Assembly: GCF_002161175.1 (NCBI RefSeq)
Contig: NZ_NFMA01000002.1
Coordinates: 62,001 to 126,000, forward strand
Source of the DNA: Flavonifractor sp. An100
GTDB taxonomy: Bacteria > Bacillota > Clostridia > Oscillospirales > Oscillospiraceae
Direction of reading: 5' to 3'
Length of the DNA stretch: 64,000 nucleotides
The translations under genes and the position numbers were made by a program. Positions 43,025 through 51,882 of the stretch are shown piece by piece. Below the pieces are notes generated by a model. It saw only the letters and a program-made list of their open reading frames with translations, did not search any database and had not been told where the DNA came from. Position 1 is the stretch's first letter. Every line of letters starts with the position of its first letter.

Positions 43025-44101
43025 TCATGTCTCCTCGTCAGGATCTGGACGAATATCCTGAGAAATACGGGGTGGTTCTTCAGAAGAGGTGGCCCCTTGC
43101 TGTGAGGTGGCAGCGCTGGAGGAGGGGGAATCTGGCTCGTCCTGGGCGGAGGAATCCGCTTGGGAGGTGCTGCTGTCAGAGGAGGAGTTGCCTGAGGATG
43201 CAGGAGTATCAGTGATTTGGGAGGAATCAGGGTTAGAAGAGATGGGCTCCTCGGGCTGGACGTTCTGAGCCGCATCGGAGGGGGCCTCGCCCTTCAAAAC
43301 AGCCTGAACCACCCAACGGGTGGCATGTCCGTTGCCCGTGCAAGTGGACAAGGTGAGGATCCGGTCGTATATGGTGGGAGTGATTCCGGTGTCAATGACC
43401 GACTGAGAGAGGCAGTAGTCAATGAAACTCTGTTTGGAGGCATCGCTGGAGAAGCCCAGGCGGTAGGTGTCGCCCTCTACACTGACTTCGTAAGCGGCAA
43501 AGATCTCATAGCGGTGGCTGCCGTTGTCATCCGTGATGTACACATAGGGGTGGCTGGCCCAAAAGCTCTGCTTCTCAAAGCTCTTGAGAATGCCGAACAT
43601 AGAGCTGTTATTCATTCGGTGTCCGTAGATAATGGTGTTAAAATCACTCAAGTCGCTGCTGTTTTGACACTCCATAAAGATGGCACCCACTGAATTGCGG
43701 GTTTTGCGCCAGGTGCGATTGAGGTAATATTCATTGTCCTCTCCCTGGACGAGAGGATAAGAAATTTTAGTGTCTGGAATAAGAATCCAACCTAAGATGT
43801 CGTCATTTACCTCCCGAAGGGCAGTAAAATCCATGTTTCGGAGGGCATCAGCATAGGGGTCCACGTAGACGGGCTCGGGGGTGCTGGAAGTGTCGGAACC
43901 GGAAGAAGAGGAAACGTCCACCTGGGGGAGGGTTGGAGCAGGGAGGGAGGAGAGGTCTGGCAAATCCACAAGGGCCTCGGCCTCTGCGTAGGTCTTATCT
44001 CCCTGGTCATATTGGAAAATCTGGTAGCCCACTCTTGCGGCGCATCCCAGGCAGATGACAGCCAGCAGCACCAAAAGAATTTTACGCACGGTCGGGTTCA
44101 T
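43025..44101 (-). CDS. srtB: Class B sortase with a long Ser-rich C-terminal tail
   Basis: A transpeptidase that attaches surface proteins to the cell wall, 358 residues. N-terminal membrane anchor (residues ~7-25), sortase domain with catalytic His161 (IIYGHRMNN), Cys254 (TLSTCTGNG) and Arg262 (HATRW); the long helix after the His (MFGILKSFEKQSFWASHPYV) is typical of class B. Residues ~273-358 are an unusual low-complexity tail rich in Ser, Asp, Pro and Glu. It lies directly downstream of the giant adhesin, its likely substrate. Confidence 0.9.
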   Translation of the reverse strand: MNPTVRKILLVLLAVICLGCAARVGYQIFQYDQGDKTYAEAEALVDLPDLSSLPAPTLPQVDVSSSSGSDTSSTPEPVYVDPYADALRNMDFTALREVNDDILGWILIPDTKISYPLVQGEDNEYYLNRTWRKTRNSVGAIFMECQNSSDLSDFNTIIYGHRMNNSSMFGILKSFEKQSFWASHPYVYITDDNGSHRYEIFAAYEVSVEGDTYRLGFSSDASKQSFIDYCLSQSVIDTGITPTIYDRILTLSTCTGNGHATRWVVQAVLKGEAPSDAAQNVQPEEPISSNPDSSQITDTPASSGNSSSDSSTSQADSSAQDEPDSPSSSAATSQQGATSSEEPPRISQDIRPDPDEET

Positions 44102-44157
44102 GGAGGGACCCCTTTCTGATTATTTGTGTCTATTATAGCGGTTGAAGGGAGAAATAA

Positions 44158-44187
44158 CAAGGGCCCGGACCAATGTCCGGGCCCTTG
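44158..44187 (-). terminator. Hairpin between adhesin and sortase genes
   Basis: CAAGGGCCCGGAC / GTCCGGGCCCTTG, thirteen pairs, loop of four, followed on the minus strand by the mixed tract TTGTTATTT. Probably a partial terminator that lowers sortase expression relative to the adhesin. Confidence 0.65.
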
Positions 44188-44210
44188 AGAGCGTTGCATT
44201 GAGGAGACGA

Positions 44211-47200
44211 TTAGATCGCTTCGTCCTCTTTGCGTTTCTTGCCGGTGAGGGTCAGCCACACCAGGCCGATGCCGGAGACGGCCGCAGCCATGACCCAAAC
44301 CATCAGGTTATCACCAGTGGCAGGGACGTCAGCCTTGGGCACATCCTCGTCAGGTAGTTCAGACAGAGGTACATCCTCGTCACCCAAATCCGTCACATCG
44401 CCGGGATCACTGGGGTCGGTGGGATCAGTGTCGGGCTTGTCGGTGGTAGGAGTTTCCTCGTCGTCCAGATTAGTGAACTCGTAGTACACGGTGAACACAT
44501 AGGGATCGGAGCGGGTAGTGCCGTCCAGGTTAGCACTGTACTCAGAGTCGCCTACCAGATAGAAGTCATAGCCGTCGTGACGGACAGTATCGTTGGCCGT
44601 GAAGGAGTGGGTATTGCTGCCCTTGGTCTTCACAGAACCAGTGACTTCGTCGCTGTAGATCTCGTTGCCGTCTGCGTCGTAACCGGTGTACACGTAGTCG
44701 ATGCGGTAATAATAGTTATCACCGCTGGGATCGGGATCGGAATCAGGATCGGGGTCAGGTTTTACCTCTTCGGTGCGCTCATACCACATGACCAGCTTGT
44801 AAGTGCCGGGGGTCTTGATTTCCAAGGAAATCACGTTACCGCTATTGTCTGCATCAAAGGTAAAGGTGTTGTCATCGTAATCCAGGGTTGCGGGAGGCGT
44901 AATGGTAGCGGTGCTGCCCCCGGCAATAGGAGTGGACTGCTGGTAAATAAATTCGCCTTCCACCTTGTCGGCAGAGCCATCAGAGTAGTGGGTGACGTAG
45001 TTGACCACTACATAGTAGGAATACTTGTCAGAGTCCTTGTAGGTATTGGTAATGTTGTAATTATCTTCCGCCTTACCGCCGGAAACGGTGAAGTAGTGGT
45101 CGCCGTGCTTGACGGTGCCGGTGGCATCCACGCCCCACTCCTTAACCTCATAGCGGATTTCGTGGCCATCGCCCTCATTGGCTAGGGCATACTTGGGCAG
45201 ATTCTCGAAGGTGTAGCTCCACTTGCCGTTAGAATCGGGGGTCACCTTAATGGGGTTGGTGACACCAGGGATCAAGACGGGAGCGCCGTTTTCAGTGTAG
45301 AGATCCACATAGATAGAATCGGGAGTCTTGCCCTCAGCGTTAACCCACAGCTTCTCACCGGAGATGGAGATGTACTCCTGCTCCACGGTGTTGGTGAAGA
45401 CATAGGAGCTGCCCAGCTTCTGACCATTAGCGGTGTAGTTGGTGCCGCCGATGGTAATGTCCTGATCACCGGTGCCGGCAGAAACAGCGGTGTTGTTGTC
45501 GCCCAGCTCCTTTACCTCGTAGGTGTAGGCGTTGCCGTTGGCGTCATACTTGGGCTGCTCAGAGAAGAGACCGGACCAGACGGTTTCATTGCTCATGACA
45601 GCAACCATATTCTCACCGGAGATGGTCTCGATCAGAGAGCCGTTCTGGTACAGGCCAAAGGCTACATCGGCGGTAGCGGGACCGATCCAGACCTTGTTGA
45701 CAGAGTACTGCACTGAGGCAGAACCGCCGTCAGAGGTGCGGGTGTTGGTGATGTCACTGCCGGTGTAGTTGACCTTGTAGGTGTAGTCGCCATAGGTGAT
45801 GCTGCCATCGTTGACCACGGGAGTATCGCCATCCATCTCCTTCACGGTGTAGGTGATGGTGGTGTTGCCTACTTCGGTCCAGTTAGAATAAACGGGCAGA
45901 TTCTCAAAGGAGTACAGCCACTTGCCTTCAGCATTGGGGGAAACGGGTTTGGTTGCCACGAGGGTGTCGTTGGCATAGAGACCCACGGTGATGCTGGCGG
46001 GCCGGTTGGCGGTGCTGTTGCCGTCGTTCCAGATCTTCTGGCCGGAGACCTTGGTGAACTGCTGGTTGAAGGCGTTGGCAAAGGCAACGGTGTAGTCGCC
46101 GGTGGGGTTCTGGTTGGCATCCAGGACAGGGGTTAGGGTTCCGCCGGAGACGTTATAGCCGTTCACAGTAACTTCGGAGACGGTGTAAGCGATCGCGGCT
46201 CCCTGGCTGTCGTACTTGGGCAGCGAGTTCTGGGAAGCGGCCCAGCCGTTTTCCTCATTCAGGGTCAAGGGGTAGGTCTTGCCATCGCCGGAGATGGTCA
46301 CGCTGACGCTTGCGGGCTTGTTAGCCTGAGCGGCAAAACCGGTCCAGGTGATGCCAGTGCTCGTGTTCCAAGTCTTGGAGACATCGATGGCGAAGTACTT
46401 TTGAACCAGCTTATTGGTGAGGGTGAAGGCAAAGTCATAGCCGTCCACGGAGGTGGCAGCCACCTCGCCGGTCTGGTAAGCGGTCAGGTCGCCGCTCTCG
46501 CTCACGTCGCTGACAGTGTAGGAAATGGCCTTGCCGCTGTCATCGAAGCGGGGCAGAGTGAACTCAGCCACCCAAGCAGCAATTTCACCGTTTTGGTCGG
46601 GAGTGCCGTCCAGTGTCACGGTCTCGCCGGCCACGGTCACGTCGATGGAGGCGGGACGAGTCTTGTCGCCGTTGGCGCCGTCCATCCAGACCTTCTCCAC
46701 CCGGACCTTCACGGTGTCGCTGGAATTATCCAGAGAGTTGGTGACGGTGAGGGTGTTCTGGTCATACTCCACGGAGTACACCACATCCTTGCCGTCCAGC
46801 TTCATTTTGCTGCTGTCCACACCCTTCTCGGAGACGGTGTAAATGATCTCCTTGCCGGTAGTGGTGTTGTACTTGGGAACGGGTTCGAGAGTCTGCTTAG
46901 TGACGGAGTCGGTCTCATAGAACTCGTTTTTGGCAAAGGGGATCTCATAGCTCTGGCCGTTGCCGGAGAGGATGAGGACGATCTCGTCGGGGCGGGTGTC
47001 GGAGGAGTTGCTGTCGTCCTCCCAGACCTTGGTGACCTCAACGTACTCGCATTCGTTGATATCAGAGATGGTATTGGTGAAATTGTTGCCGTCCTGAGTG
47101 GGGGTATAGCCGGAGACGGCCTCCTCCTGAACGGTATAGGTCAGTACACTTTTATCCATGGAGTAACCGGCAGCTTTCAGGGCAGCCAGCACACCAGTGG

Positions 47201-48245
47201 TGTCCCGGGCGTCTTCCACGGCGAACTTGGGCAGGCCGGTCCAGGAGTAACCCCAGCCGTTAGCGCTGGTGACGGTCTTGGAGGCCACCTTAACGGTACC
47301 CACCATCAGGTTGACAGTGATGCTGTCAGGACGAGTGCTGTTCTCATCGTCGCCGTCCACCCAGGTCTTCTGGCCGCTCAGGGACTCGGTGTACTGCTGG
47401 ACGGGGGTGTTGGTGATGGTGTAAGAGTTCTGGTCTGTGGCGACGGTAAAGGTAGTGCCGTCCAGCACAATGGTGCCGGAGGTTACCCACTTGGAACCGT
47501 CCTTCTCGGCGATGGTATAGGTAATGGGCTCATCACCGGAGTAGGTGTCCACAGTGACCTTCTGGCTCCAGCCGTTGCTGCTGTTCAGCTTGATCTCCTG
47601 CTTGAGGGTATGGTTGGCGAACAGGCCCACAGTCACTTCAGTGCGGTACCGTTCATCCAGTCCACCCCAATCCTTGATGATGGTGAGTTCCTTGGTGTCA
47701 GTGATCTGGTTGGTCAGAGTAACGGCAAGGTTGTTGCCGTCAGGAGTGACCGTGCCGCCGCTGGTCAGCTTGTAGCTGGTGCTGGGAACTTCAGAGACAG
47801 TATAGGAGATGGGTTTTCCGGTCTCCTGGTCCACAGTGGGCAGGTCCTTGATCGTGGCGGTCCATTCTGTCGCTTTTAAGTCGCCGGTAATGGTATGAGT
47901 GTTCTCATAGACAACATCAGTGGTGCCATCATTCAGAGTGATGGTACCCTTAACTACCAGAGCGATGCTGGTGACATTGGCACCCTGAGAGCTGGGCAGC
48001 CAGGTCTTGGTGACCTTCAGATCCTTGCTCTGGGGATCCAGCTTGTTGAGGAAAAGGTCGCCGTCAAAAATATATCCATTCTCGTTGTCGGCGGTAATCT
48101 TGCCGTCCGGATTGGCAACATTGGCATTCCCCCAAGAGACATTGACGGTGTACTCCTTGTCAGAGACCAGATAGTTATCATCGGCAGTGTCGGTCTCCTT
48201 CAGAACATAGGTGTGGCCGGAGGGGACGTTGCTGAGGATGACCAT
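44211..48245 (-). CDS. Giant Cna-B repeat surface adhesin, C-terminal portion (after frameshift)
   Basis: 1344 residues in this frame, open further upstream to about 48565, where it joins the N-terminal portion. It carries nine Cna-B type beta-sandwich repeats of ~95-110 residues (each opening with K-x-W: KTWLPS, KDWGG, KTWVDG, KVWEDD, KVWMDG, KTWNTS, KIWNDG, KVWIG, KLWVN), which stack into a stalk and often form internal isopeptide bonds. Then come two MucBP-like units (VVVNYVTHYSDG and RIDYVYTGYDADG), a Pro/Asp-rich linker, the sorting motif VPATGD, a membrane span and KKRKEDE. The sorting motif departs from LPxTG. Attached by the adjacent sortase. Confidence 0.85.
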   Translation of the reverse strand: MVILSNVPSGHTYVLKETDTADDNYLVSDKEYTVNVSWGNANVANPDGKITADNENGYIFDGDLFLNKLDPQSKDLKVTKTWLPSSQGANVTSIALVVKGTITLNDGTTDVVYENTHTITGDLKATEWTATIKDLPTVDQETGKPISYTVSEVPSTSYKLTSGGTVTPDGNNLAVTLTNQITDTKELTIIKDWGGLDERYRTEVTVGLFANHTLKQEIKLNSSNGWSQKVTVDTYSGDEPITYTIAEKDGSKWVTSGTIVLDGTTFTVATDQNSYTITNTPVQQYTESLSGQKTWVDGDDENSTRPDSITVNLMVGTVKVASKTVTSANGWGYSWTGLPKFAVEDARDTTGVLAALKAAGYSMDKSVLTYTVQEEAVSGYTPTQDGNNFTNTISDINECEYVEVTKVWEDDSNSSDTRPDEIVLILSGNGQSYEIPFAKNEFYETDSVTKQTLEPVPKYNTTTGKEIIYTVSEKGVDSSKMKLDGKDVVYSVEYDQNTLTVTNSLDNSSDTVKVRVEKVWMDGANGDKTRPASIDVTVAGETVTLDGTPDQNGEIAAWVAEFTLPRFDDSGKAISYTVSDVSESGDLTAYQTGEVAATSVDGYDFAFTLTNKLVQKYFAIDVSKTWNTSTGITWTGFAAQANKPASVSVTISGDGKTYPLTLNEENGWAASQNSLPKYDSQGAAIAYTVSEVTVNGYNVSGGTLTPVLDANQNPTGDYTVAFANAFNQQFTKVSGQKIWNDGNSTANRPASITVGLYANDTLVATKPVSPNAEGKWLYSFENLPVYSNWTEVGNTTITYTVKEMDGDTPVVNDGSITYGDYTYKVNYTGSDITNTRTSDGGSASVQYSVNKVWIGPATADVAFGLYQNGSLIETISGENMVAVMSNETVWSGLFSEQPKYDANGNAYTYEVKELGDNNTAVSAGTGDQDITIGGTNYTANGQKLGSSYVFTNTVEQEYISISGEKLWVNAEGKTPDSIYVDLYTENGAPVLIPGVTNPIKVTPDSNGKWSYTFENLPKYALANEGDGHEIRYEVKEWGVDATGTVKHGDHYFTVSGGKAEDNYNITNTYKDSDKYSYYVVVNYVTHYSDGSADKVEGEFIYQQSTPIAGGSTATITPPATLDYDDNTFTFDADNSGNVISLEIKTPGTYKLVMWYERTEEVKPDPDPDSDPDPSGDNYYYRIDYVYTGYDADGNEIYSDEVTGSVKTKGSNTHSFTANDTVRHDGYDFYLVGDSEYSANLDGTTRSDPYVFTVYYEFTNLDDEETPTTDKPDTDPTDPSDPGDVTDLGDEDVPLSELPDEDVPKADVPATGDNLMVWVMAAAVSGIGLVWLTLTGKKRKEDEAI

Positions 48246-48532
48246 TCCGGTACCGTAGGAAGAGGAAATGCTCCGACTGCTCTGAACGCCGCAGGAGCAG
48301 TCAGAGGCGTGGGTCAGCGTGAAGGTAGCGTTGATATTCTTGTCGTGGTCTTCAAAAGCCGCCTTCTCAAAGGACAGGGAGCCGAACAGGGCGTGGACCT
48401 GGGGTACATTGAAATAGGCCTCCCGGACCTCAGTGTCCAGTTCCCCTTCGCTGTTATGCAGGGCATAGACCAGCTTGGTCGCTCCGTTGGTCAGGTAGTC
48501 AGACCCAACGGAACAGGCGAGAGAATCGAGCT

Positions 48533-49969
48533 TTACCCGGTAAGTAATGCTGTAAGTGTAGTAAGTGTGATCTTGCCATTGGAAGTAGATTCCGTTCTAT
48601 GAGTGAAGGTGTTGTCCTTCAAGAGATTCCAGTTGATGGTACTCGTCTTCTGGTCATAGCCCAAATAGGCGGTTCCAAATTCGCTGCAAGTGACAGAATC
48701 GGGAATCATGACGCCGGAAATGGGGTCGGTCACGCGCCAAGCCTCGGTGGCAACTTCGATCCGCTTGACGATGTTTTCAAACTGGATCTTCAGCTCCGAA
48801 CTGTTGGATGCGGAGAAATATTGATCCACAGCCGGATTGTAGTAGCCATACTCATAAAGGTTGTTATTCTTTGCGGTATCTTTATCCCACAAGACTTTAC
48901 GGGCGGTGGTACGCTCGTAATCTGGATAATCTGACAAATTTTCTGTTCCAAATCCGATAGTATAGAGGGTCATGCCACTGTGGACGCTCTTCAGATTCGT
49001 TGCCTCGGCCTGAGTGCGGGAAACCACAGAATCACTGGAGATGCCATTATGATTACTATAGGATCTGTTTGCGGCACCGTCAGACATAAAAATAGTATAT
49101 TTGCCGTTGTCTGCATAGGAGGTGGGGTCGGAAATGAGCAAGTCGTTCCACTGGGAGATGGCGCCCCGGAAACCGGCCTGGCAGTTGGTGGCGCCACAGT
49201 TGGTGGATGGATCGTTTAAATAATCATACCGCAGGCTGTGCTGGTCCCCTTGGCCGGTATACCGATAGCCTGCGTAATCTTCGCACACCACCGCATAGGA
49301 TTCATAGGTGCTTTTGGCGTAGATTCCGCTGGTGGTCCAGTCACACAGCACGGCCCAGTTCGGACCGGAGTAATACGAACCAAAAGGATAAACTGGGTTG
49401 CTGCCGCCATATATCACGATGGAAACCTGGTTTTTGGTGTTGCCGGCAGGGAGCAGGGAGTCGATAAATGCGCTGGCAGCTTCCTTCAACGCGGTCCAAC
49501 GCGTGTCGCTAAGGCTCCAGCCGCGTTGCTCAGGCGATTTTCCGTCAGTGGTGTCATCCATGCTGGTGGATACATCGAAGACCAGTACCACATTGGCGCC
49601 GCCCACCTCTGTGAACTCTTCCAGAGTTTCAGAAGTGGTGACCTCCAAAGTGATATCGAAAGTGTTTTCCTCGTTGGGGACACCGGCGATACGCTTGGTC
49701 AGGGTCACTCCGTCACTGGTCGTTTTGGTGGGAGTTGTGACCTCTGTACCGGTCTGTAAACCGGTTTCGTCGTCAAAGGTGGCGTAGAGAAATTCTCCGC
49801 TGTTGGTTTGCTTGATTTGTTCATTGCTGTTGTGGCTGCCGCTTCCGGCGAAGGCCCCGATCTGTACCAGGCTCAGGGTCATGACCATGGCCAGGAAGAG
49901 GGAGAGCCCTCTGCGTCCCCGTTCTTTCAGGGACATGGGTTTGCGAGAGAGTCGTTTGTGTGCCATCAT
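48533..49969 (-). CDS. Giant surface adhesin, N-terminal vWA portion (before frameshift)
   Basis: 478 residues up to the frameshift. Signal peptide (residues ~19-41), then a von Willebrand factor A domain with an intact metal site (FDVSTS at 131-136, DxSxS motif) and several cysteines (VCEDYAGYRY, NCGATNCQAG). The frame ends at a TAA shortly after a GTAAGT-rich stretch; shifting by one base near 48555-48575 continues the protein as YRVKLDSLACSVGSDYLTN into the repeat region, giving a single product of ~1920 residues. AAGGAGA precedes two adjacent ATGs (49969, 49966). A cyclic-di-GMP riboswitch lies just upstream. Confidence 0.85.
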   Translation of the reverse strand: MMAHKRLSRKPMSLKERGRRGLSLFLAMVMTLSLVQIGAFAGSGSHNSNEQIKQTNSGEFLYATFDDETGLQTGTEVTTPTKTTSDGVTLTKRIAGVPNEENTFDITLEVTTSETLEEFTEVGGANVVLVFDVSTSMDDTTDGKSPEQRGWSLSDTRWTALKEAASAFIDSLLPAGNTKNQVSIVIYGGSNPVYPFGSYYSGPNWAVLCDWTTSGIYAKSTYESYAVVCEDYAGYRYTGQGDQHSLRYDYLNDPSTNCGATNCQAGFRGAISQWNDLLISDPTSYADNGKYTIFMSDGAANRSYSNHNGISSDSVVSRTQAEATNLKSVHSGMTLYTIGFGTENLSDYPDYERTTARKVLWDKDTAKNNNLYEYGYYNPAVDQYFSASNSSELKIQFENIVKRIEVATEAWRVTDPISGVMIPDSVTCSEFGTAYLGYDQKTSTINWNLLKDNTFTHRTESTSNGKITLTTLTALLTG

Positions 49970-50013
49970 TTCGTTCTCCTTTCAACATTTGAACATTGGG
50001 AAGATCGAAATAC

Positions 50014-50093
50014 TGGCGGCCGGGCTGGCATGGCGAGCATTCGCTTTAGCCCCCTGGCTTTGCGTCCCGGCGTTTCCGCCGGTTTGCCGTTTC
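50014..50093 (-). promoter_or_regulatory. Class I cyclic-di-GMP riboswitch (GEMM-I)
   Basis: The minus strand has the conserved core in order: GGCAAACC, a stem GGCG-GAAA-CGCC with the docking tetraloop, GGGACGCAAAGCC, the GGGGGCTAAAG stretch and the 3' side CCATGCCAGCCCGG. These are the invariant parts of the GEMM-I aptamer. It ends about 45 bases ahead of the adhesin start. There is no terminator hairpin between aptamer and ribosome site, so control may act on translation, or on transcription farther upstream. Confidence 0.92.
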
Positions 50094-50146
50094 AGATATT
50101 TCTGACGTGTGCGGCCCAGCCGCGTGGGGAGGAATGTGGAAGGCCT

Positions 50147-50168
50147 TGGGTCTGACAGACCCAAGTAA
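50147..50168 (-). repeat. Short perfect palindrome upstream of the riboswitch
   Basis: CTTGGGTCTG-A-CAGACCCAAG, ten pairs with a one-base centre. Without a T run on either strand. Could be an operator or part of the leader structure. Confidence 0.5.
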
Positions 50169-50186
50169 AAAGCAGCTAGCTGCTTC
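50167..50186 (-). terminator. Terminator-like hairpin overlapping a stop codon
   Basis: AAGCAGCTAGCTGCTT followed by TTTA on the minus strand; it includes the stop of the small gene upstream. Confidence 0.55.
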
Positions 50187-50610
50187 TTATGGCGGATTCC
50201 TGACCGGACAGAGCACTGTCCATGAGGAAAATGAGCTCCAAAACACTGCGGAAACTCTGTTCCCGTCCGGCCTCCAGCCAAGTAATTGAGCCTTGCCAGC
50301 TGGAGTTCTGACGGAAGATGATCCGCAGTGCAAAGGTTGCCAACGCGCCTTCCTGCTGCTTAAGGGTAGGGGAAATGACTGCATTTGTGGGGGGAGGAGG
50401 AGCAAAAGCCCGGACTGCGGTAAAGGATTGGGGCAGATTCATGGTATCAAGAGTTTGCTCCATTTTGAGAAGAAATTGGGTTAAGCTCTGAAACACGGCG
50501 CCATCTTTCAGATATGGGTTGTAAAACCGCCCGGATAACACGCCCTGCTCATAGCTGTCAATGCAGACGATGGTGGTGCGATACTCGTTGCCGCATATCC
50601 TGTTTTGCAT
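50176..50610 (-). CDS. Small conserved protein of unknown function
   Basis: A 144-residue soluble protein without recognised domain. The front half is well structured in sequence (YRTTIVCIDSYEQGVLSGRF, NPYLKDGAVFQSLTQFLLKM), followed by a Pro-rich link (FAPPPPTN) and a second part (FRQNSSWQGSITWLEAGREQ, SFRSVLELIFLMDSAL). I have a general impression of related unnamed proteins in other Clostridia. It stands between the pilus operon and the riboswitch-controlled adhesin, on the same strand; AAAGGAGGGG precedes the start. Confidence 0.65.
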   Translation of the reverse strand: MQNRICGNEYRTTIVCIDSYEQGVLSGRFYNPYLKDGAVFQSLTQFLLKMEQTLDTMNLPQSFTAVRAFAPPPPTNAVISPTLKQQEGALATFALRIIFRQNSSWQGSITWLEAGREQSFRSVLELIFLMDSALSGQESAIRSS

Positions 50611-50646
50611 GCGGGAAATCCCCTCCTTTCCTGATGGTATGCTAGT

Positions 50647-50655
50647 AGTATATCA
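50647..50655 (-). promoter_or_regulatory. Extended -10 promoter
   Basis: TGA-TATACT on the minus strand, about 45 bases upstream of the 144-residue gene. No good -35 box (extended -10 type). It may drive the small gene and, through the hairpins, the adhesin. Confidence 0.45.
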
Positions 50656-50758
50656 TGCGGCGGTTACAAGAGTGGTTACATTTGAAGCAAGATGATTCAA
50701 AAGTGAAAAAAATATTAGCTAAATTTACAACTTTAAAATTGTTTGAATTTAACAAAAA

Positions 50759-50788
50759 GAAACAGCCGCCCAAAGGGCGGCTGTTATC
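50759..50788 (-). terminator. Terminator of the pilus operon
   Basis: AACAGCCGCC / GGGCGGCTGTT stem, loop CTTT-like, followed by TTCTTTTTG on the minus strand. Confidence 0.88.
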
Positions 50789-51845
50789 AAAGAAGTTTAC
50801 GGCGCAGTTGATCTGCATTGCTGGCGTAACTCAGGGCCGTTTCCGCTGAAATCTGTTTTTGACGATAGAGATTCAAAATGGACTGGTCCATGGAAATCAT
50901 ACCTTCTGCGCTGCCTGCGGCGATGGCGTTGTCAACCTGGTGGCTTTTGCTGTCCCGAATTAGACTTCGGATCGCGCTGTTCATGTGCATGATCTCATAG
51001 GCGGGGACCATGCCTCCGTTTTGGTCGGGCAAAAGCTGTTGGGAGACCACCGTATGGAGCACAGTGCTCAGTTGGATTCGGATTTGGCCTTGCTGGGCAG
51101 GGGGGAAGGTGTCAATGATTCGGTCAATGGTATTGACGGTTCCCTTGGTGTGGAGCGTGGCAATGACCAGGTGGCCGGTTTCTGCGGCGGTCATGGCGGT
51201 GCGGATGGTTTCGTGGTCACGCATCTCGCCCAGCAAAATGACGTCCGGAGCCTGGCGCAGGCAGGAGCGGAGGGCGGATAAATAGTCATGGGTGTCGATG
51301 GCAATTTCCCGCTGGCTGATAATGCTCTGTTGGTCCCGGTGCAGAAATTCGATGGGGTCCTCCAAGGTAATGATGTGACAGTTCCGGGTGCGGTTGATGC
51401 GGTCAATGATGCAGGCCTGGGTGGTGGATTTTCCGCTTCCGGCAGTGCCGGTAACCAGGATCATGCCGTGGGTGACGTTGGCCAGCTCCATGACCTGAGG
51501 AGGAATGTGGAGAGACTGCCAATCCGGGATTTCAAATGCCACTACGCGGACGACAGCGGCCAGAGAGCCACGCTGGCGGTAGGCGTTGACACGAAAGCGA
51601 GCCAGACCGGACACAGCGAAGGAGAAATCATCGTCGCCGGAGCTTAAATAGTTATCCATAGGCCGGTTGGCCAGCTGGTAAATGGAAGAAATCAGCTCCT
51701 GGGTCTGGGGAGGGAAGACTTTTTCTTCGGAAATAGGACGAATCCGTCCATCCTGCTTCTCGCTTACCGGGCCGCCAGCTACAATAAATAGGTCGGAAGC
51801 GTGGTCGGATACGGCCCGCTGCAACAGTTCAATTAGTTCTGCCAT
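50787..51845 (-). CDS. pilT: Type IV pilus twitching-motility ATPase PilT
   Basis: Hexameric ATPase that powers pilus retraction. The 352-residue protein has Walker A (GTAGSGKSTT), the Asp box (LEDPIEFLH), Walker B (DVILLGEMRD), the His box (VIATLHTKGTVNTIDR) and the PilT-type C-terminal motif AIRSLIRDSKSHQ. ATG 51845 has AAAGGAGG upstream; the longer frame runs into the previous gene. Last gene of a six-gene operon; no PilB-type assembly ATPase is present. Confidence 0.92.
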   Translation of the reverse strand: MAELIELLQRAVSDHASDLFIVAGGPVSEKQDGRIRPISEEKVFPPQTQELISSIYQLANRPMDNYLSSGDDDFSFAVSGLARFRVNAYRQRGSLAAVVRVVAFEIPDWQSLHIPPQVMELANVTHGMILVTGTAGSGKSTTQACIIDRINRTRNCHIITLEDPIEFLHRDQQSIISQREIAIDTHDYLSALRSCLRQAPDVILLGEMRDHETIRTAMTAAETGHLVIATLHTKGTVNTIDRIIDTFPPAQQGQIRIQLSTVLHTVVSQQLLPDQNGGMVPAYEIMHMNSAIRSLIRDSKSHQVDNAIAAGSAEGMISMDQSILNLYRQKQISAETALSYASNADQLRRKLL

Positions 51846-51882
51846 ACTGTGGCCTCCTTTGTTTTTGTGGTGTGGATAGAGG

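Noticed and set aside
46401-47879. 492-codon plus-strand frame antisense to the adhesin repeats
   Set aside because: Low-complexity, valine/glycine-rich shadow of the repetitive Cna-B coding strand; no ribosome site or family resemblance.
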